A DNA stretch of 64,000 nt. It comes from Leifsonia sp. Root227 (GTDB taxonomy: Bacteria; Actinomycetota; Actinomycetes; Actinomycetales; Microbacteriaceae). Made by a program: the position numbers and the translations under genes. This document shows positions 35,303 to 42,375 of the stretch, piece by piece (positions within the stretch are counted from its first letter, which is position 1; every line of letters starts with the position of its first letter). Location: positions 641,532 to 705,531 of the forward strand of contig NZ_LMIO01000002.1 in assembly GCF_001428745.1 (NCBI RefSeq). Reading direction: 5' to 3'. The notes beneath the pieces were generated by a model that worked only from the letters and a program-made list of their open reading frames with translations, did no database searches and had not been told where the DNA came from.

Positions 35303-35515
35303 ATGGCCGGACTGGACGACATCACCAACAAGGCGAAAGAGTTCCTCGACAGCGACCAGGTCAAGAACGCTCTGAAGAGCGAGCAGGCCGAAGACATCAG
35401 CGACAAGCTCCTCGACGGCGTCGCCGACGCGGCCAACAAGGTCACGGGAGGCAAGTTCGAGTCGCAGATCGACGGCGCCCGCGACGCGGCCGACAAGGCG
35501 GTCGGGACGGAGTAG
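35303..35515 (+). CDS. Small MT0933/Rv0909-like antitoxin-family protein
   Basis: A 70-residue, highly charged helical protein (LDDITNKAKEFLDSDQVKNALKSEQAEDISDKLLDGVADAANKVTGG). It resembles the actinobacterial MT0933 family, whose founder Rv0909 is described as the antitoxin of Rv0910. No toxin gene adjoins it: a terminator and a GNAT gene follow. Many genomes carry such orphans, and the sequence could equally be a CsbD-like stress protein. AAAGAAGG upstream of ATG is a fair ribosome site. Confidence 0.65.
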   Translation: MAGLDDITNKAKEFLDSDQVKNALKSEQAEDISDKLLDGVADAANKVTGGKFESQIDGARDAADKAVGTE

Positions 35516-35536
35516 TCCCCGCGCGCTGTGCACGTG

Positions 35537-35575
35537 CGAAGCGGTCGGTTCCCGGTGTGGGGACCGGCCGCTTCG
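35537..35575 (+). terminator. Intrinsic terminator after the antitoxin-like gene
   Basis: A stem of about 17 bp with two G-T type mismatches (CGAAGCGGTCGG pairing with CCGGCCGCTTCG) and a short loop, followed by TGTTT. It is 21 bases after the stop. Confidence 0.75.
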
Positions 35576-35601
35576 TGTTTCGCCGTGCGTACAGTGGCTG
35601 G

Positions 35602-36087
35602 ATGCACGCCGACGTCGATATCAAGCCAGCCTCAGTGTCCGACCTCATCGCGGTCGGCGGACTGCGCTGGGACTCGCTCGAGGAGAACGGTGGGAAGCCG
35701 GACGACACGCGCGAGTCCTTCGCAGCGCGATTCGCTGCCTGGGCCGCCGGCCACGACTCGACGCACACCTGTTTCGTCGCGGTGACGACCGCCGACCGGG
35801 AGGTGGTCGGGATGGCGTGGCTCGCCGTCACCCTCCGCGTTCCGAGCGCACGCGCGTTCGACCGCGCCTCCGGCGACCTGCAGTGCGCGTACGTCGTCCC
35901 GCGGCTTCGCGACGCGGGGATCGGCGCTCGGCTCGTGCTGGCCGTCCTGGAACGCGCATCCGAGCTGGGGCTGGAACGCGTGACCGTGCATTCGAGCCCG
36001 GGTGCTGTGCGCTTCTACGAGCGCGCGGGCTTCGCCTCGGAGGACGTGCTGCTGCACGCCAAGGTCACCAGCCAACCGCATGCCTGA
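35602..36087 (+). CDS. GNAT-family N-acetyltransferase
   Basis: A 161-residue acetyltransferase. The acetyl-CoA pyrophosphate loop is in LRDAGIGARLVLAVLERASELG (R/Q-x-x-G-x-G/A form), preceded by the LQCAYVVPRL strand and followed by VTVHSSPGAVRFYERAGFASED. Substrate unknown. ATG 35602 starts immediately after the terminator of the antitoxin-like gene, so it must have its own promoter or rely on readthrough. Confidence 0.88.
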   Translation: MHADVDIKPASVSDLIAVGGLRWDSLEENGGKPDDTRESFAARFAAWAAGHDSTHTCFVAVTTADREVVGMAWLAVTLRVPSARAFDRASGDLQCAYVVPRLRDAGIGARLVLAVLERASELGLERVTVHSSPGAVRFYERAGFASEDVLLHAKVTSQPHA

Positions 36088-36149
36088 CGAGTTGCCAGTA
36101 TCCGGGCGGAAATCCGTGCATCGTCTCGCAGCTACTGGCATCTCGTCGA
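36085..36149. repeat. Intergenic inverted repeat B, copy 2
   Basis: Arms TGACGAGTTGCCAGTA and CTACTGGCATCTCGTCGA are complementary with two mismatches, and the central 31 bases match copy 1 (32202-32266) in length. It starts at the stop of the GNAT gene and ends about 85 bases before the left att repeat of the mobile element. Confidence 0.6.
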
Positions 36150-36183
36150 TGTAGCGGATGCGGGTCGATGTAGCGAATGCGGA
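36146..36183. repeat. Two tandem copies of a 19-bp unit
   Basis: TCGATGTAGCGGATGCGGG at 36146-36164 is followed directly by TCGATGTAGCGAATGCGGA at 36165-36183 (17 of 19 identical). It overlaps the end of inverted repeat B copy 2. Confidence 0.6.
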
Positions 36184-36233
36184 TTTGGAGACCGCTGTGG
36201 AGAGACAACAATCAGGGCTCACGCGCACTCAAC

Positions 36234-36276
36234 GGAGGGGATGACGGGAATCGAACCCGCGCAATCAGTTTGGAAG
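36234..36276 (-). repeat. Distal attachment site (tRNA-Gly 3' fragment)
   Basis: This 43-bp stretch equals the acceptor-3', T-arm and anticodon-3' part of the tRNA-Gly gene at 40446-40488, with one C/T difference (36262 against 40474). Homology stops after GGAAG in the anticodon loop, the usual crossover region for integrases using tRNA anticodon loops. Confidence 0.9.
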
Positions 36277-36373
36277 CCTTATTCCTGCTGGCCCTGACCC
36301 CTGGAAACTCCGCTGAATTCCGCCATTTTCTCGAAAATGAGGAGCGTCTTGCTGGTGCTCACTGTAGTTCCTT

Positions 36374-36404
36374 GTGGGCACGGAATGGGCACGCCGTGGG
36401 CACG
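36374..36404 (+). promoter_or_regulatory. Left-end integrase arm-type sites
   Basis: GTGGGCACG at 36374, TGGGCACG at 36386 and GTGGGCACG at 36396 are 11 bp apart in the same orientation. The same motif occurs twice, also 11 bp apart, at the integrase end (40357-40376). Phased repeats at both ends are typical arm sites bound by the N-terminal domain of a tyrosine integrase. The rest of 36277-36422 holds no recognisable gene. Confidence 0.6.
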
Positions 36405-36422
36405 GCATCACCCGTCCATCGG

Positions 36423-36665
36423 TCACCGCCGTGGGTCGTCGGGTGCTTGCTGCTCACTAGCCTCGTGCCTGCCCGGCTTCTCACTTATCGCGAAGCCCCA
36501 CCAGATGAAACGCACGACGGGCAGGAAAAGCAGACCAGCTCCCGCGATGACCACGCCTAGTGTGAAGATCTCCGGATGTGCGTCCGTCCACTCCCAAGGC
36601 GCACTGAGCTACATGATTGCAACGAACCACGACACAAGAAGAAGCAGCCCGACGGTGCAGAACAT
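36423..36665 (-). pseudogene. Small two-helix membrane protein interrupted by an in-frame TAG
   Basis: Read on the minus strand from ATG 36665 the frame gives a hydrophobic helix (VGLLLLVSWFVAIM), then TAG at 36611-36609, then LSAPWEWTDAHPEIFTLGVVIAGAGLLFLPVV with a second helix, a WWGFAISEKPGRHEAS tail and stop at 36425-36423. The two halves together look like one 80-residue two-helix membrane protein with a nonsense mutation. There is no good ribosome site at 36665; the frame is open to 36713 and could start at GTG 36677. Function unknown. Confidence 0.5.
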
Positions 36666-36784
36666 GATCGAGTCCACAATGGTCCGGGAGATCTGCGAAG
36701 AGATGTGCAGGAACTACCGCGGACGGCCCCAGCGGACGCGAGCTAGATCCTCTCTTCGACGCTCTGGCCCTAATCGCTGCGAGC

Positions 36785-37459
36785 GTGCTCCGGATAGGAC
36801 TGGAGGTATTCAACCTCTTGGAGAACGGCTATCCAGCCGGAGCACTGGCCCGCTGCCGGACTCTCCACGAGCTGAGCGTTTCCGCTTGGGTCCTCTCGGA
36901 GTACGGCCGCCGCCCCGGCCTGGAGAGTCTTGGACCGCGCTACATGGCCCACGCGGACGCTCGGGGGTGCGACAAGGCTCAGACTTGGGTGAAAGCCGGT
37001 TCAGGTTCACATTTTGACGATGCGGAACTTGCTCGACTCTATGAACGTCAGAACGCTGCTGTTCGGGCCTTCGGAGGCTCGCTGAAGCGTGATTGGGGGT
37101 GGGCGATTCCCCTTTTCGACAATGTCAACGACTGTACGTTTGCGGCTCTGGAACAACTTGCCGACCTGTCCCAGCTGCGAGGGCACTTCTCCTACGCCAG
37201 CAACCACGTACACGGAGGAACAGAGGCCGTACTTCTGAACTTGGCTGACGAAGGGTCGGGCGAGTACATGGTGGTTAACGCGACGCTGGAGGGCTTCGGG
37301 CTGCCTCTTGATATGGCCCGCTTTGCGATGGCCAGCACCACAGCCGCCCTCATCGCGGGTACTGCCACGGACGACAGTCCTAAGCCCAGCGCAACCGTGC
37401 TGCTCTACGCCCTGGATGCTCTGCTAGACGACTCCGATGAACCTGGCGGCGGGGTCTGA
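36785..37459 (+). CDS. DUF5677-like protein, N-terminus probably lost or frameshifted
   Basis: From GTG 36785 the frame encodes 224 residues with the DUF5677 core (LLENGYPAGALARCRTLHELSVSAWVLSEYG, then SQLRGHFSYASNHVHGG). The same frame continues upstream as LDPLFDALALIAASVLRIGLEVF without any ATG, GTG or TTG start. Removing one C from CCCC at 36727-36730 would join it to an upstream frame starting ATG 36664 (MIESTMVREICEEM), so a one-base insertion is likely. The family is common in mobile and defence-rich regions but has no settled function. A weak hairpin follows the stop. Confidence 0.6.
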   Translation: MLRIGLEVFNLLENGYPAGALARCRTLHELSVSAWVLSEYGRRPGLESLGPRYMAHADARGCDKAQTWVKAGSGSHFDDAELARLYERQNAAVRAFGGSLKRDWGWAIPLFDNVNDCTFAALEQLADLSQLRGHFSYASNHVHGGTEAVLLNLADEGSGEYMVVNATLEGFGLPLDMARFAMASTTAALIAGTATDDSPKPSATVLLYALDALLDDSDEPGGGV

Positions 37460-37510
37460 CGCTCAGGACCTCTCTCGACGGCGCGGCAGCCGCTAGAGGG
37501 CGGTTCCTTG

Positions 37511-38074
37511 TCACTGGTGTCGACGGGAGCTTGAGTATCCGCTCAGCTCATCTCGAACACCGTTGATGGTGACGTACGAGCTGTAGAGCCTAGGAACGGC
37601 CACAAGGAAAACCAGTATTACGTGAGATGCGGCAACGACGGCGAGCGCTGCCCATACGCCTGATATCGCTCCGTGTTTGTCGGCGCTGAAGTTCATTCCC
37701 AGAACCAAGAACAAGGCCGCTGTCGCTGAGCTATACGACGCGACCAGGAGCTGCGCCGCCGTCTCGTCCAGGTGATCGCGGTCTATGCGCTCGGAGTTCT
37801 TATGGGCCTCCTCCCTCTCCGTCAGGCGGAGCCGCCACGTGGCGAGCTGAGCGAAAGCAGCGAGCAGCGCCCCAGCAAGCAGGCCGAGCGCAGCCAGCAT
37901 CGCTGAAGGGTCAGCCAGTTTGCCGTGTGCGAAGAAGATCCAGAGGCCTAGCGCCACTGGAACGACGAGCACGATGACACGAATCCAGAATTGCCCTCGA
38001 ACCCGACCTGCGCGGTAGTCCCCGAGCGACTTCCAGTGGCCCCGGAACAGGAAAAAGGGGTTCAACCTGTTCAT
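37511..38074 (-). CDS. Four-helix membrane protein, candidate effector
   Basis: A 187-residue protein with two pairs of transmembrane helices (about 32-48 and 56-76; 108-126 and 140-162), separated by a charged helix of about 30 residues (RLRLTEREEAHKNSERIDRDHL). The termini are basic and cytoplasmic. This 2+2 layout recalls S-4TM/SLATT-type pore-forming effectors of prokaryotic conflict systems, but I cannot show homology. The ATG lies 21 bases after the stop of the partner gene, so they form an operon. Confidence 0.7.
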   Translation of the reverse strand: MNRLNPFFLFRGHWKSLGDYRAGRVRGQFWIRVIVLVVPVALGLWIFFAHGKLADPSAMLAALGLLAGALLAAFAQLATWRLRLTEREEAHKNSERIDRDHLDETAAQLLVASYSSATAALFLVLGMNFSADKHGAISGVWAALAVVAASHVILVFLVAVPRLYSSYVTINGVRDELSGYSSSRRHQ

Positions 38075-38095
38075 GCCGCCTGCCCTCCAACGAAT

Positions 38096-39124
38096 CTATG
38101 CGTCGGTGTTTATCTCAATTTTGAGGTCCTCGGCAATGGGGCCGAGCGTCTCTAGCGCCGTCGCCAACAGTTCCTTGTCGGACGGTGACCGTTCGCCTAG
38201 CGGGTATACGAATAGGCGCTCGATCGTGTTCGGCGAGATCGTCTGGGTCTTGTTCTTCTCCAGGAAGGTGATCTCACCATCGTTGAACTCCAGCTTATCC
38301 GTAGCGTCCGACGCTCCGATGAGAGTCCCTAAGTCCCGCGCAGCCGCCCGGGTCTTGTCCAGCGACTTGGCGTTGCGGTCCTCCCACCACTGCCGGATGA
38401 TCCCCTTCAGATCGTCCACGCGGCTGACTGGTACTCCTTGCTGAGTGAGTTTAAGTTCGCCACGGTGGCGGTTGGCTCCGGAGTCGCTTGAACGCCTGCG
38501 CAGAGTGATCGAGTGGTCCTTGCTGTCGTTCAAGATGTCGTCAACTCGGTGACCGTCGAACGCTTCCACCAAATGCCAACGCACGAACGGGTCTTCTTCT
38601 CTGTCGCCCGCCTCGTTGAAGGACACCGACTCCCGCTGGTTTAGGACGCGCAACCAGTGCACGAGAACCTGGGCCGCGTACGTGCGCCCTAACGTCTCGG
38701 ACACCACGAAGCCATCCGAGCCTGTCTCGGGTGCGATGAACCATATGCGGAAGGTGCGGGCGGTTGCCTTGCCCTTTAACTGGATGTCCTGACTGCCGTC
38801 GCTGCTCAGTAGGACTTCGTAGTCACCCTCACGCCCATACTCCACGCGCACCATCACGCGCTCACCGTCCCGGGCAACGGTTTTGACGCGCACGTATGGG
38901 TACTTCTTGGTCACATCTTCTGGCAGGTCGAGATCATCCGGGGAGTTCTGGTAGACAGCAGCCCCGAAAAGCAGTTTGTCCTGGAGCGTTCGAAGGTGTC
39001 GAGCGATCTCATCTGCGGCTGTGGAGTCTCTTCCACCCGCGCTCAAGTCATCGAACGGAAGCTGCTTGCGGCTCCTACCGACATATGCAGACAAAACGAA
39101 GAGCCTGAAACCGTATGCCGTCAA
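38096..39124 (-). CDS. Soluble protein of unknown function, partner of the 4TM protein; 5' end probably frameshifted
   Basis: From TTG 39124 the frame encodes 342 residues beginning LTAYGFRLFVLSAYVGRSRK. It is soluble and alpha/beta, with a C-terminal half of charged helices (WWEDRNAKSLDKTRAAARDLGTL). No family recognised. The better start is ATG 39164, with GAGG five bases upstream; that frame reads MSTKVSRGATWG and would join LTAYGF if the run of five C at 39129-39133 (G on the coding strand) were four. So either a one-base insertion inactivates the gene or there is a sequencing error. It probably recognises a signal and acts with the downstream membrane protein. Confidence 0.6.
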   Translation of the reverse strand: MTAYGFRLFVLSAYVGRSRKQLPFDDLSAGGRDSTAADEIARHLRTLQDKLLFGAAVYQNSPDDLDLPEDVTKKYPYVRVKTVARDGERVMVRVEYGREGDYEVLLSSDGSQDIQLKGKATARTFRIWFIAPETGSDGFVVSETLGRTYAAQVLVHWLRVLNQRESVSFNEAGDREEDPFVRWHLVEAFDGHRVDDILNDSKDHSITLRRRSSDSGANRHRGELKLTQQGVPVSRVDDLKGIIRQWWEDRNAKSLDKTRAAARDLGTLIGASDATDKLEFNDGEITFLEKNKTQTISPNTIERLFVYPLGERSPSDKELLATALETLGPIAEDLKIEINTDA

Positions 39125-39230
39125 TGTGCCCCCACGTCGCCCCTCTGGATACCTTCGTGGACATTAGCACCTCGTCGGTTCTGCCCCTCGTAACCTCGCC
39201 ACCCCCTCTTTTAGGGGGGGGCTGGGGCCG

Positions 39231-40328
39231 CTAGCGGGCCTTGGCCTCCAGCGCCTGCATCACAGCCACGTCCAGCTCATCGCTGATGTCCTGATAGCCC
39301 TGGGCTGCCACGTCCGTTATGTGCCGTCCGCGCATCTTCACGCCCTTCCAGTTCCCGGTGGCATCCATGACCGTCGTGAGGCCCGTACGGCGGTTGTCGT
39401 GCACGTGGAAGTCAGTCATGCCCTCGTCAGCGCACGCGCGGTTCCAGAGCTTCCGGATGTAGCCAGAGGTCAGCCGTCCTCCCATGGGTCCGTAGAACAT
39501 TGGATCGGAAGGGAGTGCCGGGTGCGCCTCGATGTAGCGCTCCAGCGCCTCCTCACCCCCATGCATGAGCCGGATCTTGCCGTGCTGTCCGGTCTTGGTG
39601 TCCTCCAGCTTCCCGGTCACATGAGAGAACTGCCGTTCGATGTTGAGTCTCTTGGTGAACGGGTCCCAGTCGCCACGGTTGAGACCGGCTGCCTCCGAGA
39701 TCCTGAGGTGAGCTGTATAGATGACCCAGAAGACCGGCTGGAATTCTTCCGCCATGTGAGCCAAAACCTTTTTGAATTCTTCTTCCGTATGCCGTGGGCG
39801 CTTCCTGGTGGTGCCCCTGCCGGGGTTCTCCACGATGCACGGAGAGGCCTGGATGTAGCGCCAGCGGACGGCGGTCTTCATCGCGCCGCTCATGAGCCGG
39901 TAGATGTTGAGGCTGTTGGTCCCCTTCGGCAGCTTGGCGTATCAGTGGTCCACCATGTCCACGCGGATGTCCTTGACCATGTAGTGGCCGAACTTCGGGA
40001 TGAGGTGCTTCTTGGCGTAGCTCCGGTTGTTCCGCATGGTGCCCGCTGACCAGTCGTTGGAGCGGTGGTCCATATACAGCTCCAGGAAGTCCCGGAAGGG
40101 CATGTTGCCCTTGCGGTCATCGAAGTAGTGGCCGGAGTCGATCTCCGCCTTGCGCTGCCAGTAGGCGTTGCTGGCCTCACGCTTCGTCTTGAACGTCCTG
40201 GACTCACGGCTCTTGTCCGGGAGCACCAGCCGGTACTGCCGGTTGCCACTGTCGAGCTGCCGCACAGCGGCGCTGAATTTAGTAGTCAGGTCGTCCTCCT
40301 CAGTATTTGATACGGAGGACGGCCTCAC
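39231..40328 (-). pseudogene. int: Tyrosine recombinase (integrase) interrupted by in-frame TGA
   Basis: A 365-residue phage-type integrase frame broken by TGA at 39944-39942, in the context VDMVDH-stop-YAKLPKGTNSLNIYRLMSGAMKTAV, where TGG (Trp) is the likely ancestor. N-terminal arm-binding (about residues 15-60) and core SAM-like domains lie before the stop. After it come all catalytic residues: R in AHLRISEAAGL, K in TKTGQHGKIRL, H and R in HVHDNRRT, H in RGRH and Y in GYQDI. AGGAGG stands five bases before a CTG (40289), so the original start codon may also have been lost. The gene adjoins the tRNA attachment site. Confidence 0.88.
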
Positions 40329-40356
40329 CGAGTCTCGCCATTATCGAGAAACGCTT

Positions 40357-40376
40357 GTGGGCACGGCGTGGGCACG
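40357..40376 (-). promoter_or_regulatory. Right-end integrase arm-type sites
   Basis: Two GTGGGCACG copies (40357-40365, 40368-40376), 11 bp apart, same orientation as the three copies at the left end (36374-36404). They lie between the integrase start and the tRNA. Confidence 0.6.
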
Positions 40377-40444
40377 AGACCTAAGGCCGTCCGGCAGGAC
40401 GACCCTCAGAGCCGAGAAGATTCGCGTGAACTAGCGGGAGTAAC

Positions 40445-40518
40445 TGGAGGGGATGACGGGAATCGAACCCGCGTAATCAGTTTGGAAGACTGAGGCTCTA
40501 CCATTGAGCTACATCCCC
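40445..40518 (-). tRNA. tRNA-Gly (TCC anticodon), integration target
   Basis: Minus-strand cloverleaf: GGGGATG/CATCCCC acceptor stem, AGCTCAATGGTAGAGC D arm, CTCAG-TCTTCCA-AACTGA anticodon arm with TCC, GCGGGTTCGATTCCCGT T arm and encoded CCA. Its 3' 43 bases are duplicated at 36234-36276, showing use as the attB of the adjacent element. The gene remains intact because the element carries the 3' half. Confidence 0.95.
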
Positions 40519-40718
40519 GTTCCCATCTCGCGATGGGCACCAGGACATCGTAGTACAGGTTCAGGCCCGGTTCCGACCGCCACGCCAGCGTAACGGGGTG
40601 ACCGCGTTGGCGGCGCGCGGCGACGTACGCGCGTGCAGTAGACTCGTGCGTGGTCTTTCGCCCCCGACGGGTTTGCTCGTGTCGGGGTAGCGGACCGGGC
40701 GGGTTGTGGTTAGTAACC

Positions 40719-40796
40719 CGGGGCGTAGCTCAGCTTGGCTAGAGCGCCCGCTTTGGGAGCGGGAGGTCGCAGGTTCGAATCCTGTCGCCCCGACCA
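40719..40796 (+). tRNA. tRNA-Pro (TGG anticodon)
   Basis: CGGGGCG/CGCCCCG acceptor stem, TAGCTCAGCTTGGCTAGAGC D arm, CCCGC-TTTGGGA-GCGGG anticodon arm with TGG, GCAGGTTCGAATCCTGT T arm, encoded CCA. The 200-bp space between this and tRNA-Gly holds only two small hairpins (near 40522-40537 and 40661-40687). The tig gene follows by 49 bases. Confidence 0.95.
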
Positions 40797-40845
40797 GTCA
40801 TGTACGACGAGACCATCGTTTCAATAATCAGGAGAAGCCAACAAC

Positions 40846-42261
40846 GTGAAGACCACGGTCGAAAAGCTGAGCCCCACTCGCACCAAGCTCACCATCTCGG
40901 TGACGCCGGAGGAGCTCAAGCCGTCTATCAAGCACGCTTACGAGCACATCGCTGAGCAGGTCAACATCCCGGGCTTCCGCAAGGGCAAGGTTCCGCCGGC
41001 GATCATCGACCAGCGGGTCGGCAAGGCCGCCGTCCTGGAGCACGCCGTCAACGAGGGGCTCGACGGGTTCTACCGCCAGGCCGTCGACGAGAACGACGTC
41101 CGTCCGCTCGGACGCCCGGAGGCCGACATCACCGAGTGGCCCAACGAGAAGGACTTCTCCGGCGACCTGCTGCTCACCATCGAGGTGGATGTGCGCCCCG
41201 AGATCGAGCTGCCGCCGTACAACGACCTGAATATCACGGTCGACGCCGCAGACATCTCCGACGCGGACGTCGACCAGGAGCTCGACAGCCTGCGCAGCCG
41301 CTTCGGCACGCTCGTCACCGTCGACCGCCCGGCCAAGAAGGGCGACTTCGCGCAGATCGACCTCGTCGCCGTGATCGGTGACGAAGAGGTCGACACCGCC
41401 AACAGCATCTCCTACGAGATCGGTTCCGGCGAGCTCATCGAGGGCATCGACGAGGCGCTCGACACGCTCACCGCCGGTGAGACCACCACGTTCGAGGCTC
41501 CGCTCATGGGCGGAGACCACGAGGGCGAGAACGCGCAGATCACCGTGACGCTCACCGCCGTCAAGGAGCGCGAGCTTCCCGAGGCGGACGACGACTTCGC
41601 GCAGATCGCCAGCGAGTTCGACACGATCGCCGAGCTGCGCGAGAGCGTGCGCGAGCAGGTCGAGCGCTCGAAGACCTTCGGTCAGGGCACCGCGGCACGC
41701 GACCAGCTGCTCGAGCAGCTGCTCGGCTCCGTCGAGATCCCCGTCCCGACCCAGCTCGTCGAGGACGAGGTGCACCGTCACCTCGAGCAGGAGAACCGCC
41801 TCGAGGACGACGTGCACCGCGCAGAGGTCGCCGAGTCCAGCGAGAAGACCTTCCGCACGCAGATCCTCCTCGACGAGATCGCCCGCGTCGAAGACGTCAA
41901 GGTCAACCAGGACGAGCTGAGCCAGTACCTCATCCAGGGTGCCGCCCAGTACGGCATGGACCCGAACGAGTTCGTGAAGATCCTCAGCGAGAACGGCCAG
42001 ATCCCGTCGATGGTCGGAGAGGTCGCCCGCAACAAGGCCCTCACGATCGTCCTCAGCCGCGCCGAGGTCGTCGACTCCAACGGCAAGAAGGTCGACCTCA
42101 GCGAGTTCACCATCACGCCGGACGACGACGAGGCAGAGGGCGAAACCCCTGCGGCTGACGAGACCGCAGACGAGGCTCCCGCCGCCGACGAGGCGCCGGC
42201 CGAAGAGAAGCCCAAGAAGAAGGCCGCTCCCAAGAAGAAGGCCGCTTCCGAGAAGAAGTAG
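40846..42261 (+). CDS. tig: Trigger factor
   Basis: A 471-residue ribosome-bound chaperone with peptidyl-prolyl isomerase activity. The ribosome-binding loop is in [11 protein letters not shown] (the GFRxGxxP signature). The FKBP domain runs about 155-245 ([28 protein letters not shown]), and the C-terminal chaperone arms follow. The last 45 residues are an Ala/Glu/Lys tail ([20 protein letters not shown]), a common actinobacterial extension. The GTG start is preceded by AGGAGAA. It lies upstream of clpP1-clpP2-clpX, the classical neighbourhood, but separated by two other genes. Confidence 0.96.
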   Translation: MKTTVEKLSPTRTKLTISVTPEELKPSIKHAYEHIAEQVNIPGFRKGKVPPAIIDQRVGKAAVLEHAVNEGLDGFYRQAVDENDVRPLGRPEADITEWPNEKDFSGDLLLTIEVDVRPEIELPPYNDLNITVDAADISDADVDQELDSLRSRFGTLVTVDRPAKKGDFAQIDLVAVIGDEEVDTANSISYEIGSGELIEGIDEALDTLTAGETTTFEAPLMGGDHEGENAQITVTLTAVKERELPEADDDFAQIASEFDTIAELRESVREQVERSKTFGQGTAARDQLLEQLLGSVEIPVPTQLVEDEVHRHLEQENRLEDDVHRAEVAESSEKTFRTQILLDEIARVEDVKVNQDELSQYLIQGAAQYGMDPNEFVKILSENGQIPSMVGEVARNKALTIVLSRAEVVDSNGKKVDLSEFTITPDDDEAEGETPAADETADEAPAADEAPAEEKPKKKAAPKKKAASEKK

Positions 42262-42268
42262 CACCACA

Positions 42269-42306
42269 CGCGAAGGCCGGGCACGCACAGCGCCCGGCCT
42301 TTCGCG
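42269..42306 (+). terminator. tig terminator
   Basis: CGCGAAGGCCGGGC pairs with GCCCGGCCTTTCGCG (one bulged base) around a 9-base loop, eight bases after the tig stop. Confidence 0.75.
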
Positions 42307-42375
42307 TACCCGCGACCGCGCGACCGCGCGACCGAGCGCGGCCGTGACGACGCCACGGCGGACGGAGGACGAGCG

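Larger units (their letters stand above)
36234..40488. mobile_element. Integrated 4.25-kb element in tRNA-Gly(TCC), probably immobile
   Basis: The element lies between a 43-bp repeat of the tRNA-Gly 3' half at 36234-36276 and the intact tRNA gene at 40445-40518 (repeat 40446-40488, 42 of 43 identical). A tyrosine integrase sits next to the tRNA, as usual. Arm-type GTGGGCACG repeats flank the cargo. The heptamer GGATGCG/CGCATCC, seen by eye 14 times in the first 4.4 kb of the window, is absent from 36241-40440, which supports foreign origin. Contents left to right: an interrupted membrane-protein gene, a DUF5677-like gene, a two-gene operon of unknown function and the broken integrase. No replication, capsid or conjugation gene is present. 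Confidence 0.85.

Noticed and set aside
36337..37017. Plus-strand open frame of about 226 codons at the left end of the mobile element
   Set aside because: Its composition is Arg/Pro/Gly-rich without domain features and it conflicts with the hydrophobic minus-strand frame and the DUF5677 frame. Only the short MIEST segment may belong to a real gene.
36781..37459. DUF5677-like protein as a known defence effector
   Set aside because: I could not connect the family to a described defence system from sequence alone.
37511..39124. Identification of the two-gene operon as the Kiwa (KwaA/KwaB) defence system
   Set aside because: KwaA is also a four-helix protein, but the partner shows no DUF4868 feature that I can recognise, so the match is only in layout.
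39942..39944. TGA in the integrase as selenocysteine or recoding
   Set aside because: No SECIS-like structure or selenium genes are evident; a simple nonsense mutation is more economical.
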